From: Myxococcales bacterium
Lineage (GTDB): Bacteria; Myxococcota_A; Polyangia; Nannocystales; Nannocystaceae
Length of the DNA: 64,000 bases
Direction: 5' to 3'
NCBI GenBank assembly: GCA_020633295.1
Contig: JACKDW010000005.1
Span: forward strand, 310,001-374,000
The notes beneath the pieces are model-generated. The model saw nothing but the letters and a program-made list of their open reading frames with translations, made no database searches and was not told the origin of the DNA. Below, piece after piece: positions 23,415-32,118 of the stretch. Every line of letters begins with the position of its first letter. The stretch's first letter is position 1. The translations under genes were made by a program, and so were the position numbers.

Positions 23415-24974
23415 ATGCTCGGCCGCCTCGCGCCTCGATCGCCCCGCTCCCGAACGCTCGCCGGCCTCGCGCTGCTGCTCGCATGCGGCGGCGGCGGCGG
23501 CGAGCCAACCGAGACGACCGCCGGCTCCGACGCGAGCACGGACGCGACCTCCAGCGCGACGGAGAGCGCGACGGAGAGCGCGACGGAGAGCGCGACGGAG
23601 AGCGCGACGGAGAGCGCGACGGAGAGCGCGACCACATCCGACGACACCACCACGAGCGCGCCGACGAGCGCCGGCGTGAGCACAGATGTCCCAGAGACCA
23701 GCTCCGAGAGCGGCGGCAGCAGCGGCACGAGCGACAGCGACGGCACCACCGGCGACGGCCTGTGCCCCGCGCGGGCGCCGAGCGTCGAGCTCCCGCGCCT
23801 GCGGATCACGAAGGACGAGCTCGGCGTGCTCGTGAACCTCAGCGACCCGCAGTCCGTCGCCGTCGCCGACTACTACGTCGCCGCCCGCGGGATCCCGCCC
23901 GAGAACGTCGTCGAGCTGAGCTTCGACGTGCAGAACGTCATGCCCGAGGGCGTGTTCACCGGCGTCAAGGCCGAGGTCGACGCCGCGCTCGGCCCCGAGG
24001 TCCAGGCGCTCGCGCTCACGTGGACGCGACCGTACCGCGTCGCCTGCATGTCCGCGACCGCCGCCTTCGCGCTCGGCTTCAGCGACATCTACTGCAACAC
24101 CTCCGGGATGGCCTGCGGCGAGACGGCGCTCGTCGACTACTTCGACTCCGACTCCACGCGCCCCTTCGACGACCACGGGCTGCGGCCGACGATGATGCTC
24201 GCCGCCAAGGACGTCGCCAACGCCGAGGCGCTGATCGACCGGGGCGTGAGCGCGGACGGCAGCTTCCCGGGCGGCGACGGCTACCTCGTGCGCACCACCG
24301 ACGTGGCCCGCAGCGTCCGCTGGCCGGCCTTCATCTCGACGGTCAACGCCTGGAACTACCCCGACGAGGGCCTCGCGCTGACCTACATCGACAACTCCGG
24401 CGGCGGCGGCAGCAACCTGGTCGAAGATACAGAGAACATCCTGTTCTACTTCACCGGCCTCGCCAACGTCGGCGGCATCACCAGCAACACCTACGTCCCG
24501 GGCGGCGTCGCCGATCACCTCACCTCCTTCGGCGGCCAGGTCCCCGACAGCGGGCAGATGAGCGTCGCCCGCTGGCTCGAGGCCGGCGCGACCGCGAGCT
24601 ACGGCACGGTCGTCGAGCCGTGCAACTACCCGACGAAATTCCCGGACACCACGGCGCTGCTGCCCCGCTATTACCGCGGCGCGACCGTCGTCGAGGCCTA
24701 CTGGAAGTCCGTCGCCTGGCCCGGCGAGGGCAACTTCGTCGGCGAGCCGCTCGCGGCCCCCTGGGGCCACGCGCCCGTCGTCTACGAAGACTGCGCGCTG
24801 ACCGTCGAGACCACCGCGCTAAGGCCGTTCTGGAGCTACGCGCTCGAGCAGGCCGACAGCCCCGACGGCCCGTGGACGGCGGTCCTCAGCGACATCTCGG
24901 TCGACAACCACAAGCTCGCGAGCGTCGTCTACGAGCCGGTCGCCGCCCCCTACTACCGCCTCGTCGCGCAGTGA
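23415..24974 (+). CDS. TIGR03790-family lipoprotein
   Basis: 519 residues. The leader ends in LALLLAC (Cys near residue 24). A Ser/Thr/Glu linker with six SATE units extends to about residue 115. The folded part matches the TIGR03790 family of unknown function: LGVLVNLSDPQSVAVADYYV, ARGIPPENVVELSF, then WTRPYRVACMSATAAFALGF and a late GNFVGEPLAAPWGHAP. The family is found in myxobacteria and some planctomycetes and is predicted to be exported. The linker is encoded by a 12-bp tandem repeat. Confidence 0.85.
   Translation: MLGRLAPRSPRSRTLAGLALLLACGGGGGEPTETTAGSDASTDATSSATESATESATESATESATESATESATTSDDTTTSAPTSAGVSTDVPETSSESGGSSGTSDSDGTTGDGLCPARAPSVELPRLRITKDELGVLVNLSDPQSVAVADYYVAARGIPPENVVELSFDVQNVMPEGVFTGVKAEVDAALGPEVQALALTWTRPYRVACMSATAAFALGFSDIYCNTSGMACGETALVDYFDSDSTRPFDDHGLRPTMMLAAKDVANAEALIDRGVSADGSFPGGDGYLVRTTDVARSVRWPAFISTVNAWNYPDEGLALTYIDNSGGGGSNLVEDTENILFYFTGLANVGGITSNTYVPGGVADHLTSFGGQVPDSGQMSVARWLEAGATASYGTVVEPCNYPTKFPDTTALLPRYYRGATVVEAYWKSVAWPGEGNFVGEPLAAPWGHAPVVYEDCALTVETTALRPFWSYALEQADSPDGPWTAVLSDISVDNHKLASVVYEPVAAPYYRLVAQ
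23553..23632 (+). repeat. 12-bp tandem repeat coding the SATE linker
   Basis: AGCGCGACGGAG is repeated about 6.7 times without mismatch inside the lipoprotein gene. The repeat is in frame (four codons), so copy-number change would lengthen or shorten the linker without a frameshift. Confidence 0.85.
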
Positions 24975-24986
24975 GGCGCGTCGCGA

Positions 24987-25544
24987 TCAGCTCGCCGCCG
25001 CGTCGCGCAGCACCTCGTCGGCGTGCAGCGCCGGGTCGACGTCGGGGTACACCTTCGCGACCGTGCCGTCGCGGCCGATCAAGAAGCTCACGCGGCTCAG
25101 CACGCCCGCCATGTCGGGCACGCCGAAGGCCTTGGCCCAGCGCAGCTCCGGGTCGGAGACCAGCGGGAACGGCAGCGCGTGCTCCTTCGCGAACGCGCGG
25201 TGCGACTCGAGCGAGTCGGCCGACACCCCGATGACCTGCACGCCCGCGTCCTCGAGCTTCGTCCACGCGTCCCGAAACGCGCAGGCCTCCTTCGTGCACC
25301 CCGGCGTGTTGTCCTTGGGATAGAAGTAGATCACCGTCGGCGCGCCCTCGAGCGCGCTCAGGTCGACCGTCGCGCCGTCGTGCGCCGTCGCCGACAGAAG
25401 CGGCGCCGGGCTGCCGACCGCGAGCAGCCCTGATCCCCCGTCCGGGCGCTGCACCGGGCCGCACGCCGCCGACCCGAGCGGCGCGGCCGCCGAGCTCAAC
25501 AGGAGGAGAGACAGGGACCAGGTCGCGCGGGTGGACAACGCCAT
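24987..25544 (-). CDS. peroxiredoxin (Bcp/thiol peroxidase type), exported
   Basis: 185 residues. A signal-like N-terminus ends near GSAACG and may be a lipobox. The AhpC/TSA fold is clear: VGSPAPLLSATAHDGATVDL, VIYFYPKDNTPGCTKEACAF with peroxidatic and resolving Cys five residues apart as in Bcp-type atypical two-Cys enzymes, and FPLVSDPELRWAKAFGV. It should reduce peroxides in the periplasm at the expense of a thioredoxin-like donor. It converges on the TIGR03790 gene, with 12 nt between the two stop codons. Confidence 0.88.
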   Translation of the reverse strand: MALSTRATWSLSLLLLSSAAAPLGSAACGPVQRPDGGSGLLAVGSPAPLLSATAHDGATVDLSALEGAPTVIYFYPKDNTPGCTKEACAFRDAWTKLEDAGVQVIGVSADSLESHRAFAKEHALPFPLVSDPELRWAKAFGVPDMAGVLSRVSFLIGRDGTVAKVYPDVDPALHADEVLRDAAAS

Positions 25545-25632
25545 GCGCGAGACAGTGTACGACGACGATGCCGCGGGCGCCCCGTCAGCATCGTCGGCGT
25601 CGCGCTGCGGGGGCGCGCGGCGTCGCGCCGGC

Positions 25633-27078
25633 TCACGGCGACGGCCACGCCGGCAGGATGTCGACGCCGCTCGGCGAGCTGACCGCCACCTCGTCGACGA
25701 CCGCGTCGGCCGCGTTGTACACGACGACCTTGTTGGAGCCGTAGCAGCCGACGTACGCGAAGTCCTCGCCGTTGATCGCGAGGTTGCGCACCTGCCCGGC
25801 GCAGCTGACCGCCACGCTCTTGAGGTAGACGCCGTCGGCGGTGAACACGTAGTAGCTGGCGTTGTTCTGGCTGGTGATCACCACGTCGCCGTTGGAGCGC
25901 GCCCCCACGCCGAACGCCGAGCTCAGCCCGCCGCCGCCGAACGCCGCGTCGTACACGATCCCCGGATCCCAGTGCTGCGCCGGGCCGCCGCCGAACGACG
26001 TCAGGTAGAAGTCGCCCCCGGGTCCGAACGCGGTCGAGCGCAGGTTGGACCCGTTGGGCGAGGTGATCGTGCCCTGGTCGCCGCCGCCGAGGTCGAGCAC
26101 GCGCACCGTGGGCATGCCCGAGCCCGAGGCGTACACGCGATCGTCGGTGACGGTCATGCCGTAGAGGAAGCCGCTGACGAGCCCGCCGCCGATGGTCGCG
26201 GTCGACTTGTCGAGGATGTCGATCGTCCGGATCTCCGAGCTCTGGCCGACGTACAGCAGCCCGTTGGGCCCGGCCGCGACCGACTGCGGGAAGTTGAGGC
26301 CCGGGTAGCTGTCGATCAGCGTCAGGTTCTCGGGCTCGTAGATGTAGGCCTGGTTGTTCGAGGCGCTGACGACCACCAGGCAGCCCTTGCCGTTGACGCA
26401 CTGGTTCTCGGCGACGCAGAGCTCGCCCTCGCACAGCTGCGACTCGCAGTCGCCGTCCTCCAGGCACATCTCGCCGAGCTCACAGGGCGCGCAGTCCGGG
26501 CCGCCGCAGTCGACATCCGTCTCCGCGCCGTTCATCAGCCCGTCGCCGCACGAGACGCAGAGCTCCGCGTCGCATAGCTGCGACTCGCAGTCTCCGCCCA
26601 CGAGGCACATCAGCCCGTCGGCGCACGGGTCACACTCCGGCCCGCCGCAGTCGACGTCGGTCTCGAGCCCGTTCATCTCCAGGTCGTCGCAGGTCGGCGC
26701 CGGCCCGGTCGTGCCCACGTCCGTCGTCCCCGAGCTCGTGCCCGGGTCCGTCGTGCCCGGGTCCGTCGTCCCTGGGTCCGTCGTCCCTGGGTCCGTCGTC
26801 TCCGTCGTACCCGGCCCCGTCGTCCCCGGCCCCGTCGTACCCGGCCCCGTCATCACCGACTCGGTCGTGCCGGTCCCGTCCATCGTGCCGCCGGAGGTCG
26901 GCGGACCCGCGGTCGTGCCCGCCGTCGTCGCGCCCGTCGTCGCCAGCGTCGCGCCGCCGGTCGTGCCCGTGGACTCGGTCTCGTTGCCGGTCCCGCTCGT
27001 GCCCGTCGCGTCGTCACCGCAGCCCGCGAACACCAAGAGCGCCCCCGCGAGGACCCCGCTCACCGTCCATCTCGTCAT
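25633..27078 (-). CDS. large repeat lipoprotein, Cys-rich plus beta-propeller-like
   Basis: 481 residues. The leader ends in LLVFAGC. A Thr/Gly/Pro linker (GTTGPGTT, DPGTTDPGTT units) extends to about residue 130. Two copies of a Cys-rich module follow, each with GLETDVDCGGPECDPC or GAETDVDCGGPDCAPC and DCESQLC. The remaining 260 residues read like a YVTN/NHL-type beta-propeller (VVVSASNNQAYIYEPENL, GPNGLLYVGQSSEIRTIDIL). The protein is probably outer-membrane anchored and binds something extracellular. I chose the ATG at 27078; a GTG at 27087 is in frame. The promoter region holds a strong palindrome. Confidence 0.8.
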   Translation of the reverse strand: MTRWTVSGVLAGALLVFAGCGDDATGTSGTGNETESTGTTGGATLATTGATTAGTTAGPPTSGGTMDGTGTTESVMTGPGTTGPGTTGPGTTETTDPGTTDPGTTDPGTTDPGTSSGTTDVGTTGPAPTCDDLEMNGLETDVDCGGPECDPCADGLMCLVGGDCESQLCDAELCVSCGDGLMNGAETDVDCGGPDCAPCELGEMCLEDGDCESQLCEGELCVAENQCVNGKGCLVVVSASNNQAYIYEPENLTLIDSYPGLNFPQSVAAGPNGLLYVGQSSEIRTIDILDKSTATIGGGLVSGFLYGMTVTDDRVYASGSGMPTVRVLDLGGGDQGTITSPNGSNLRSTAFGPGGDFYLTSFGGGPAQHWDPGIVYDAAFGGGGLSSAFGVGARSNGDVVITSQNNASYYVFTADGVYLKSVAVSCAGQVRNLAINGEDFAYVGCYGSNKVVVYNAADAVVDEVAVSSPSGVDILPAWPSP

Positions 27079-27100
27079 ACACAGCACGCGCTGACGATCG

Positions 27101-27118
27101 CAGGTCTTTTAAGACCTG
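27101..27118. promoter_or_regulatory. palindrome CAGGTCTT-TT-AAGACCTG
   Basis: An 8-bp perfect inverted repeat with a 2-nt centre lies 23 nt upstream of the repeat-lipoprotein ATG and 23 nt after the SDR stop, beside an AT-rich block (27119-27138). It could be an operator or a hairpin ending the SDR message. Confidence 0.45.
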
Positions 27119-27140
27119 TCTAATTGAACATATTAAAATT

Positions 27141-27989
27141 CTACGAGTCCGCGAGCCGGTCCCGCACCCGCGCCTCGTCGATGTCGCCCGGCGCCCACAG
27201 CCGCCGCCCCTCCATGCCGCCCGCGACCGTCAGGATCTCGCCGCTGACGTGGCGCGCGAGCCCCGGCGCGCTCAAGAACAGCGCCGCGTCCGCGATGTCG
27301 CGCGCGCGCGCGAGCTGGCGCACCGGCATGGTCTGCAGCGCGCGCGTGATGTGCCCCGGCGTCTCGATCGCCGCGCGGGCCATCGGCGTCGCCGTCCACC
27401 CGGGCTCGACGACGTTGACGCGCGCGTAGGGGTCGAGGCGCACGAGCTCGTTCTTGAGGCTGCGCATCAGCCCGTGGAGCCCGGCCTTGCTGACCGCGTA
27501 GGCGAGGTGCCCGGCCTCGCCGAAGCGCCCGGCGGTCGAGCCGATCAGGCACACGCTCGCGCCGCGGCCGTCCGCTCGCGGCCCGCGCTCGGCGAGCGCC
27601 CGCGCGAACGCCCGCGCCGTCCAGATCGCGCCGTGCAGGTTGACCTCGAGGACATCTCGCACGCGCGCCGGCGACACCGCGTGCAGCGGCGCGTCCTCCG
27701 GCGGCCAGACGCCCGCGTTGACGATACAGACGTCGACGCGCCCGTGGGCCGCGACCGCCTCCGACAGCATCCGCTCGGCCTGCTCCCACGCGCGCAGATC
27801 GGCGACGTGCACGCTCGCGCGCCCCTCGAGCCCGAGCGCCTCGACCTGGTCCGAGAGCGCCTCGGGCCGCGAGTTCGCGTGCAGCGCCAGCCTGCAGCCC
27901 TCGCCCGCGAAGGCCCGCGCGAGCGCGCCCCCGATGCCGCCCGAAGCGCCGGTGATCAGCGCGGTGAGTCCCGAGAGCCCGCTGTCCAT
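27141..27989 (-). CDS. short-chain dehydrogenase/reductase
   Basis: 282 residues, intact SDR. TALITGASGGIGGALARAFA carries the glycine-rich nucleotide motif, CIVNAGVWPPEDAPL the NAG motif, SVCLIGSTAGRF the Ser and LAYAVSKAGLHGLMRSLKNE the YxxxK pair. VNVVEPGWTATPMA follows. A His in the first strand-helix turn (LALHANSRPE) hints at no particular cofactor. The substrate is unknown. GATGCT lies 8 nt before the ATG. A GC-rich hairpin (28013-28037) separates it from the lipoprotein gene upstream on the same strand. Confidence 0.9.
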   Translation of the reverse strand: MDSGLSGLTALITGASGGIGGALARAFAGEGCRLALHANSRPEALSDQVEALGLEGRASVHVADLRAWEQAERMLSEAVAAHGRVDVCIVNAGVWPPEDAPLHAVSPARVRDVLEVNLHGAIWTARAFARALAERGPRADGRGASVCLIGSTAGRFGEAGHLAYAVSKAGLHGLMRSLKNELVRLDPYARVNVVEPGWTATPMARAAIETPGHITRALQTMPVRQLARARDIADAALFLSAPGLARHVSGEILTVAGGMEGRRLWAPGDIDEARVRDRLADS

Positions 27990-28012
27990 CGCGGTCGAGC
28001 ATCCTCCACCGG

Positions 28013-28037
28013 GGCGCGCGCCGCAACAGCGCGCGCC
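28013..28037 (-). terminator. GC-rich hairpin between lipoprotein and SDR genes
   Basis: GGCGCGCGC (28013-28021) and GCGCGCGCC (28029-28037) pair perfectly over a 7-nt loop, 20 nt after the stop of the upstream lipoprotein gene. No T tract follows, so termination is only plausible. Confidence 0.35.
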
Positions 28038-28056
28038 GCCGCGATCGGCCCCGCGC

Positions 28057-29517
28057 TCACGGCTCGCGCTTGTTGATCCACACGTCGCTGTCGAAGGACG
28101 CGATCAAGGTCTCGTAGCCCACGGTCACGATGTCGTCGAAGGGGTCGACCGCGACCGCGCGCGCGAGGTCCTCCTCGCCCGCCTCGTTGCCGTAGACGTC
28201 GATCCACAGCTCGTCGCCCGCGGCGCTGTACTTCCCGATCCAGATGTCGTCCTGGGCGCCGAACTCGGTCTGGCCGACGACGATCACGTTACCGGCGCTG
28301 TCGATGTCGACATCGTTGGCCAGGTCGGTCTCGCCGTTCTCGTCGTGGATGACCTCCCACTGCTCGACGCCGGCGTCGTCGTACTTGGCGATCCAGATGT
28401 CGACCGAGCCGCCCTCGCCGTCGACGCGCCCGACGACCGCGATCTCGCCGCTGAGCGGATCGTGCGCGATCCCGTTGGCCCAGTCGATCCCGCCGACGGG
28501 GCCGTCGCGCTCCACCGACCAGTCGACCTGGCCGTCGGGCGTGTAGCGTCGCAGCCAGATGTTGAAGCCCTCGACCATCGTGAAGGTGCGCCCGGCCACG
28601 AGGATGTTCCCCGCGCCGTCGACCGCGACGCTCGAGGCCGTGTCGGGGCCGTTGTCCGCGCCCTCGTACACGCGCGTCCACACCTCGGCGCCGCTCCCGT
28701 CGTAGCGGCGGATCCACGCGTTGTCGTCGCCGTTCTGCTTGATGCTGCCCGAGACCACGAACTCGCCGCCCGGCAGCATCGCGATGTCAGCGCCGAAGAT
28801 CGGCCCGGCGTCCGTGAACGCCCACAAGAGCTGCCCCTGAGGATCACAGCGGCTGAGCCAGAAGTCGCTGCCCATGCCGCCCGTCGACTGGCGCCCGACC
28901 GCGATCATGAAGCCGGCGTCGTCGCTCGTCACCGAGGAGACGCTGTCGATCGAGCCCACGCCGCCGTCGTACTGCTGCGTCCACAGGCTGACCCCCGTCG
29001 GGTCGTACTTGCGGATCCAGATGTCCTGCTGGTTATTCGCGTCCTCGACGTTCGCGACCACGTAGATGTTGCCGACGCCGTCCGTCGCGACCCCGGCGCC
29101 CTCGTCGATCTTGCCGCTCTGATCGTGCGTGCGCGTCCAGTAGGCCGCGCCGGGCGAGAGCGAGCAGTCCGACTCGCAGCCGTCGCCCTCGACGTCGTTG
29201 CCGTCGTCGCACTGCTCGCCGCTCTCGAGCGTGCCGTTGCCGCACACCGCCGGCTCCGTCGTCGAGCTCGTCGTCGGGTCCGTCGTCGGCCCCACCGTCG
29301 TGGGATCCGTGGTCGGCCCCACCGTCGTCTCGTCGGTCATCGAGACGTTCGTCGTCGAGTCGGTCGTCGCGGGGTCGCTCGCCGACGGCTCCGTCTCGGA
29401 CTCCGACGCCGTGGTCTCGCCCGGCCCGCTGTCGCCGCAGGCCGCGACCGCGAGCACGAGCGCCGCCGGCAGCAGCCGCGCGCGCGTTTTAATAAGCCAA
29501 CACAAGTTCATGGTCAT
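28057..29517 (-). CDS. DUF4215 + SBBP-repeat lipoprotein
   Basis: 486 residues. The leader ends in VLAVAAC. A Thr-rich linker (TTVGPTTDPTT units) precedes a DUF4215 Cys module (CGNGTLESGEQCDDGND). The rest is a run of about eight SBBP-like blades with DIWIRKYDPTGVSLWTQQYD-type units spaced about 50 residues apart, forming a probable beta-propeller. It is a paralogue of the proteins at 47917 and 54661. It is likely surface-exposed; ligand unknown. TATGTT sits 6 nt before the ATG at 29517, supporting that start over the inner ATG. Confidence 0.85.
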   Translation of the reverse strand: MTMNLCWLIKTRARLLPAALVLAVAACGDSGPGETTASESETEPSASDPATTDSTTNVSMTDETTVGPTTDPTTVGPTTDPTTSSTTEPAVCGNGTLESGEQCDDGNDVEGDGCESDCSLSPGAAYWTRTHDQSGKIDEGAGVATDGVGNIYVVANVEDANNQQDIWIRKYDPTGVSLWTQQYDGGVGSIDSVSSVTSDDAGFMIAVGRQSTGGMGSDFWLSRCDPQGQLLWAFTDAGPIFGADIAMLPGGEFVVSGSIKQNGDDNAWIRRYDGSGAEVWTRVYEGADNGPDTASSVAVDGAGNILVAGRTFTMVEGFNIWLRRYTPDGQVDWSVERDGPVGGIDWANGIAHDPLSGEIAVVGRVDGEGGSVDIWIAKYDDAGVEQWEVIHDENGETDLANDVDIDSAGNVIVVGQTEFGAQDDIWIGKYSAAGDELWIDVYGNEAGEEDLARAVAVDPFDDIVTVGYETLIASFDSDVWINKREP

Positions 29518-29523
29518 GCGCTG

Positions 29524-29529
29524 AACATA
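29524..29529 (-). promoter_or_regulatory. -10-like TATGTT, 6 nt before lipoprotein start
   Basis: Reverse-strand TATGTT with a 6-nt gap to the ATG at 29517 fits leaderless transcription. Confidence 0.5.
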
Positions 29530-29583
29530 GCAGCCAGCTCGGCGCGAGCTCGCCCCGGCGTGCCGGCCGCGGAGCCGCGCGCG

Positions 29584-30285
29584 TCAGCGCTCGAGCGCCT
29601 GCTTCAGGGCGCGCGCCAGCGCCTCGTTCTCGGCCGGCTCCGCGCCGACCGTGATCACCGCGCGCCCGCCGGTGATCGCCTCGGCGATCACCGGGTCCGA
29701 GAGCACCTCGCCGTTGAACACGATCGCGAGCTTGCGACCGACATTGGCGCCCGAGACCTCGGCGAAGCGCTCGCCGGCCTCGCGCGTCATGATGACCTCG
29801 ACGCCCACGCCGTCGTCCACGAGCCCGACCCGCTGCACCCCGTTGGCGTCGACCACCGGATCCGACTGGACGACGAACGCCGCCCACAGCGGCTCGTCCG
29901 AGCCCGGCCGCCAGGAGCCCTGCCCGTAGCGAAGCGCGTGTGAGCTGGGCAGCCGCCATTTCTCGGGGAGCGCCTCGAACGCGCGCTCGAGCGCCGCGCG
30001 ATCGGAGGACGCCGCGACGGTCGGTCCCTCGATCGTGCGGTGGCCGTCGCGACCGTAGCTCGGGAGCTTGATCAGCTCGACGCCCTCCACAGGCAGCAGA
30101 CCCTCGCCCGCGAGCGCCTGCACGTAGGGGACGCCCGCGTCCGCGAATGCGGTTTCGTGATCCACGATCAGCAGCTGGAACACGCTCGGGTTCGGATGCG
30201 GCCCCAAGGGCTCCTCCGTGCGGGCCGAGCAAGCGAGGAGCGCGATCGAGGCGCTCGCGGTGAGGAGGAACGTCCGGCGAAGCAT
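29584..30285 (-). CDS. stand-alone SecDF P1-head-like lipoprotein
   Basis: 233 residues. The leader ends in SIALLAC. The C-terminal half (about 130-230) matches the P1 head subdomain of SecD/SecDF: RVGLVDDGVGVEVIMTREAG, ERFAEVSGANVGRKLAIVFN and GEVLSDPVIAEAITGGRAVI. In SecD this periplasmic part captures translocating proteins. Here it has no transmembrane partner and is lipid-anchored, so it may be a free periplasmic chaperone-like factor. I chose the ATG at 30285, which has TACTGT 7 nt upstream. It is divergent from the beta-helix lipoprotein gene. Confidence 0.75.
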   Translation of the reverse strand: MLRRTFLLTASASIALLACSARTEEPLGPHPNPSVFQLLIVDHETAFADAGVPYVQALAGEGLLPVEGVELIKLPSYGRDGHRTIEGPTVAASSDRAALERAFEALPEKWRLPSSHALRYGQGSWRPGSDEPLWAAFVVQSDPVVDANGVQRVGLVDDGVGVEVIMTREAGERFAEVSGANVGRKLAIVFNGEVLSDPVIAEAITGGRAVITVGAEPAENEALARALKQALER

Positions 30286-30292
30286 CCCGACC

Positions 30293-30298
30293 ACAGTA
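30293..30298 (-). promoter_or_regulatory. -10-like TACTGT, 7 nt before SecDF-head lipoprotein
   Basis: Reverse-strand TACTGT with a 7-nt gap to the ATG at 30285 fits leaderless transcription. Confidence 0.5.
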
Positions 30299-30534
30299 CC
30301 GAAGCTGCGGCGCCGATCTGACATCACCCGGGAGATCGGGCCCGGGAGCGGCCGCGATCTCATGGCCCGGGAGACACGTCCGTACGCCGCCCCTGTCACC
30401 CCGTCGTCACGCGAGCGGACCCGCCGCGCGGGCCCTGGAACGCGCGCCGCGCCGCGCCCGAAGACGCCGCCGCCGTACGCCGTCCGCGATCGTCGGGTAG
30501 ACTGTCGGCGGACACTCGCCTGAGAGCCTTCGCC

Positions 30535-32112
30535 ATGAACTACCGACTCACATCCCTTCGCACCCTCTCCCACGGCCTGCTGCTCGCGCTCCCGCTCGCG
30601 GCCTGCAGCGGCGGCGGCGACGGAACCGAGACCGACGCCGACGCGACCAGCGAGGGCACCGGCACCTCCGGCGGCGCGACCGAGGACCCCACGGCGAGCA
30701 CGACCGCCGGCGGCAACACCGACGGCGCGACCGACAGCGAGAGCGGCACCGGCAGCAGCGGCAGCACCGGCGACACCGGCGACGACGCCAACTTCCCCAA
30801 CTGCAGCTGCGCCGACTTCGAAGGCGACTGCATCGAGGTCACCGCCGACGACGAAGAGGGCCTGCAGATCGCGGCCAACTCGCTCGAGGACAACGGCACG
30901 CTCGTGCTCGGCCTCGGCAGCTTCGAGCTCGACAACCAGGTCACGATCCGCGCCGACGGCATCACGGTCTGCGGCCAGGGCATCGGCGTCGAGGGGGACT
31001 TCGAGCAGGGCACCACGCTCGACTTCGCGGCCCAGATGACCCAGTCCAACGGCCTCGACATCGTGGGCGACAACACCACGGTCCGCGACCTCGCCATCGT
31101 CGACGCCAAGAAAGACGGCCTGCGCATCGAGGACTCCGACGACGTGACGATCCAGCGCGTGCGCGTGACGTGGCGCAAGGTCGCTGACTCGAGCAACGGC
31201 TCCTACGGCATCTACCCGGTCAAGGTCCGGCGCGTGCTCATCGAGGACTCGGTGTCCTACAACTCGTCGGACGCGGGCATCTACGTCGGCCAGTGCGCCC
31301 ACGCGATCGTCCGCAACAACGTCGCCAAGCGCAACGTCGCCGGCATCGAGATCGAGAACACGCAGTACGCCGACGTCTACGGCAACCTCGCCGAGGACAA
31401 CACCGGCGGCCTGCTGATCTTCGACCTCCCGGGCAACCCGATCGTCGGCCACGACATCTCGATCCACGACAACACGATCATCAACAACAACCAGGTGAAC
31501 TTCGCGCCAGGCGGCACGGTCAAGCAGATCCCGCCCGGCACCGGCACCTTCGCGATGGCCTCGCGCCGCGTCGAGATCTTCGACAACACCTACGAGAACA
31601 ACGGCACCGGCGACATCGCGGTCGTCAGCGGCCTCATCATCGAGGGCGACGAGGAGCAGTGGGCCATCAGCCTCGACGAGCTCAACGGCGACATCGACAA
31701 GGTCGAGCTGCCGATGGGCGACGGGGTCATCTACAACTACCAGACCAACAACATCTTCATCCACGACAACTCCCACTCCGGGAGCGGGATGGACCCGTTC
31801 AAGTCGACGATGGATCAGGAGTTCGGCGCGCTGCTCATCCTGCTCTACGCCGACAACCTGCCCATCGACAACGTGCTCTACGACACGATCGGCGAGAGCT
31901 CGCACCACCCGACCGACGCCGCGATGAACTCCAACGACAACCACCTCTGCCTGCAGTCGAACACCGGCGCGACCTTCGTCAGCCTCAACGCCGAGGAGAC
32001 GCAGCAGCCGCCCTTCGACATCGAGGCGCTGTTCCGCCCGCCGGCGCCGTTCACCCCCTTCGACTGCGGCAACTTCACCATGGGGCCGATCACGCCCCCG
32101 GACATGGGGTAG
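30535..32112 (+). CDS. parallel beta-helix lipoprotein (TIGR03805-like)
   Basis: 525 residues. The leader ends in LPLAAC and is followed by a Gly/Thr/Ser linker to about residue 85. NFPNCSCADFEGDC begins the folded part. A right-handed parallel beta-helix follows with repeated units of about 22 residues (NGLDIVGDNTTVRDLAIVDA, DGLRIEDSDDVTIQRVRVTW, AGIYVGQCAHAIVRNNVAKR). This matches TIGR03805, which pairs with TIGR03806 cytochromes; that partner starts 7 nt after the stop, so they form an operon. It may bind an extracellular polysaccharide or redox substrate. Confidence 0.85.
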   Translation: MNYRLTSLRTLSHGLLLALPLAACSGGGDGTETDADATSEGTGTSGGATEDPTASTTAGGNTDGATDSESGTGSSGSTGDTGDDANFPNCSCADFEGDCIEVTADDEEGLQIAANSLEDNGTLVLGLGSFELDNQVTIRADGITVCGQGIGVEGDFEQGTTLDFAAQMTQSNGLDIVGDNTTVRDLAIVDAKKDGLRIEDSDDVTIQRVRVTWRKVADSSNGSYGIYPVKVRRVLIEDSVSYNSSDAGIYVGQCAHAIVRNNVAKRNVAGIEIENTQYADVYGNLAEDNTGGLLIFDLPGNPIVGHDISIHDNTIINNNQVNFAPGGTVKQIPPGTGTFAMASRRVEIFDNTYENNGTGDIAVVSGLIIEGDEEQWAISLDELNGDIDKVELPMGDGVIYNYQTNNIFIHDNSHSGSGMDPFKSTMDQEFGALLILLYADNLPIDNVLYDTIGESSHHPTDAAMNSNDNHLCLQSNTGATFVSLNAEETQQPPFDIEALFRPPAPFTPFDCGNFTMGPITPPDMG

Positions 32113-32118
32113 CGCGAG

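Noticed and set aside
23553..23632. Array of 12-bp units resembling a CRISPR-like repeat
   Set aside because: Perfect contiguous units with no spacers, in frame inside a lipoprotein linker; an ordinary tandem repeat.
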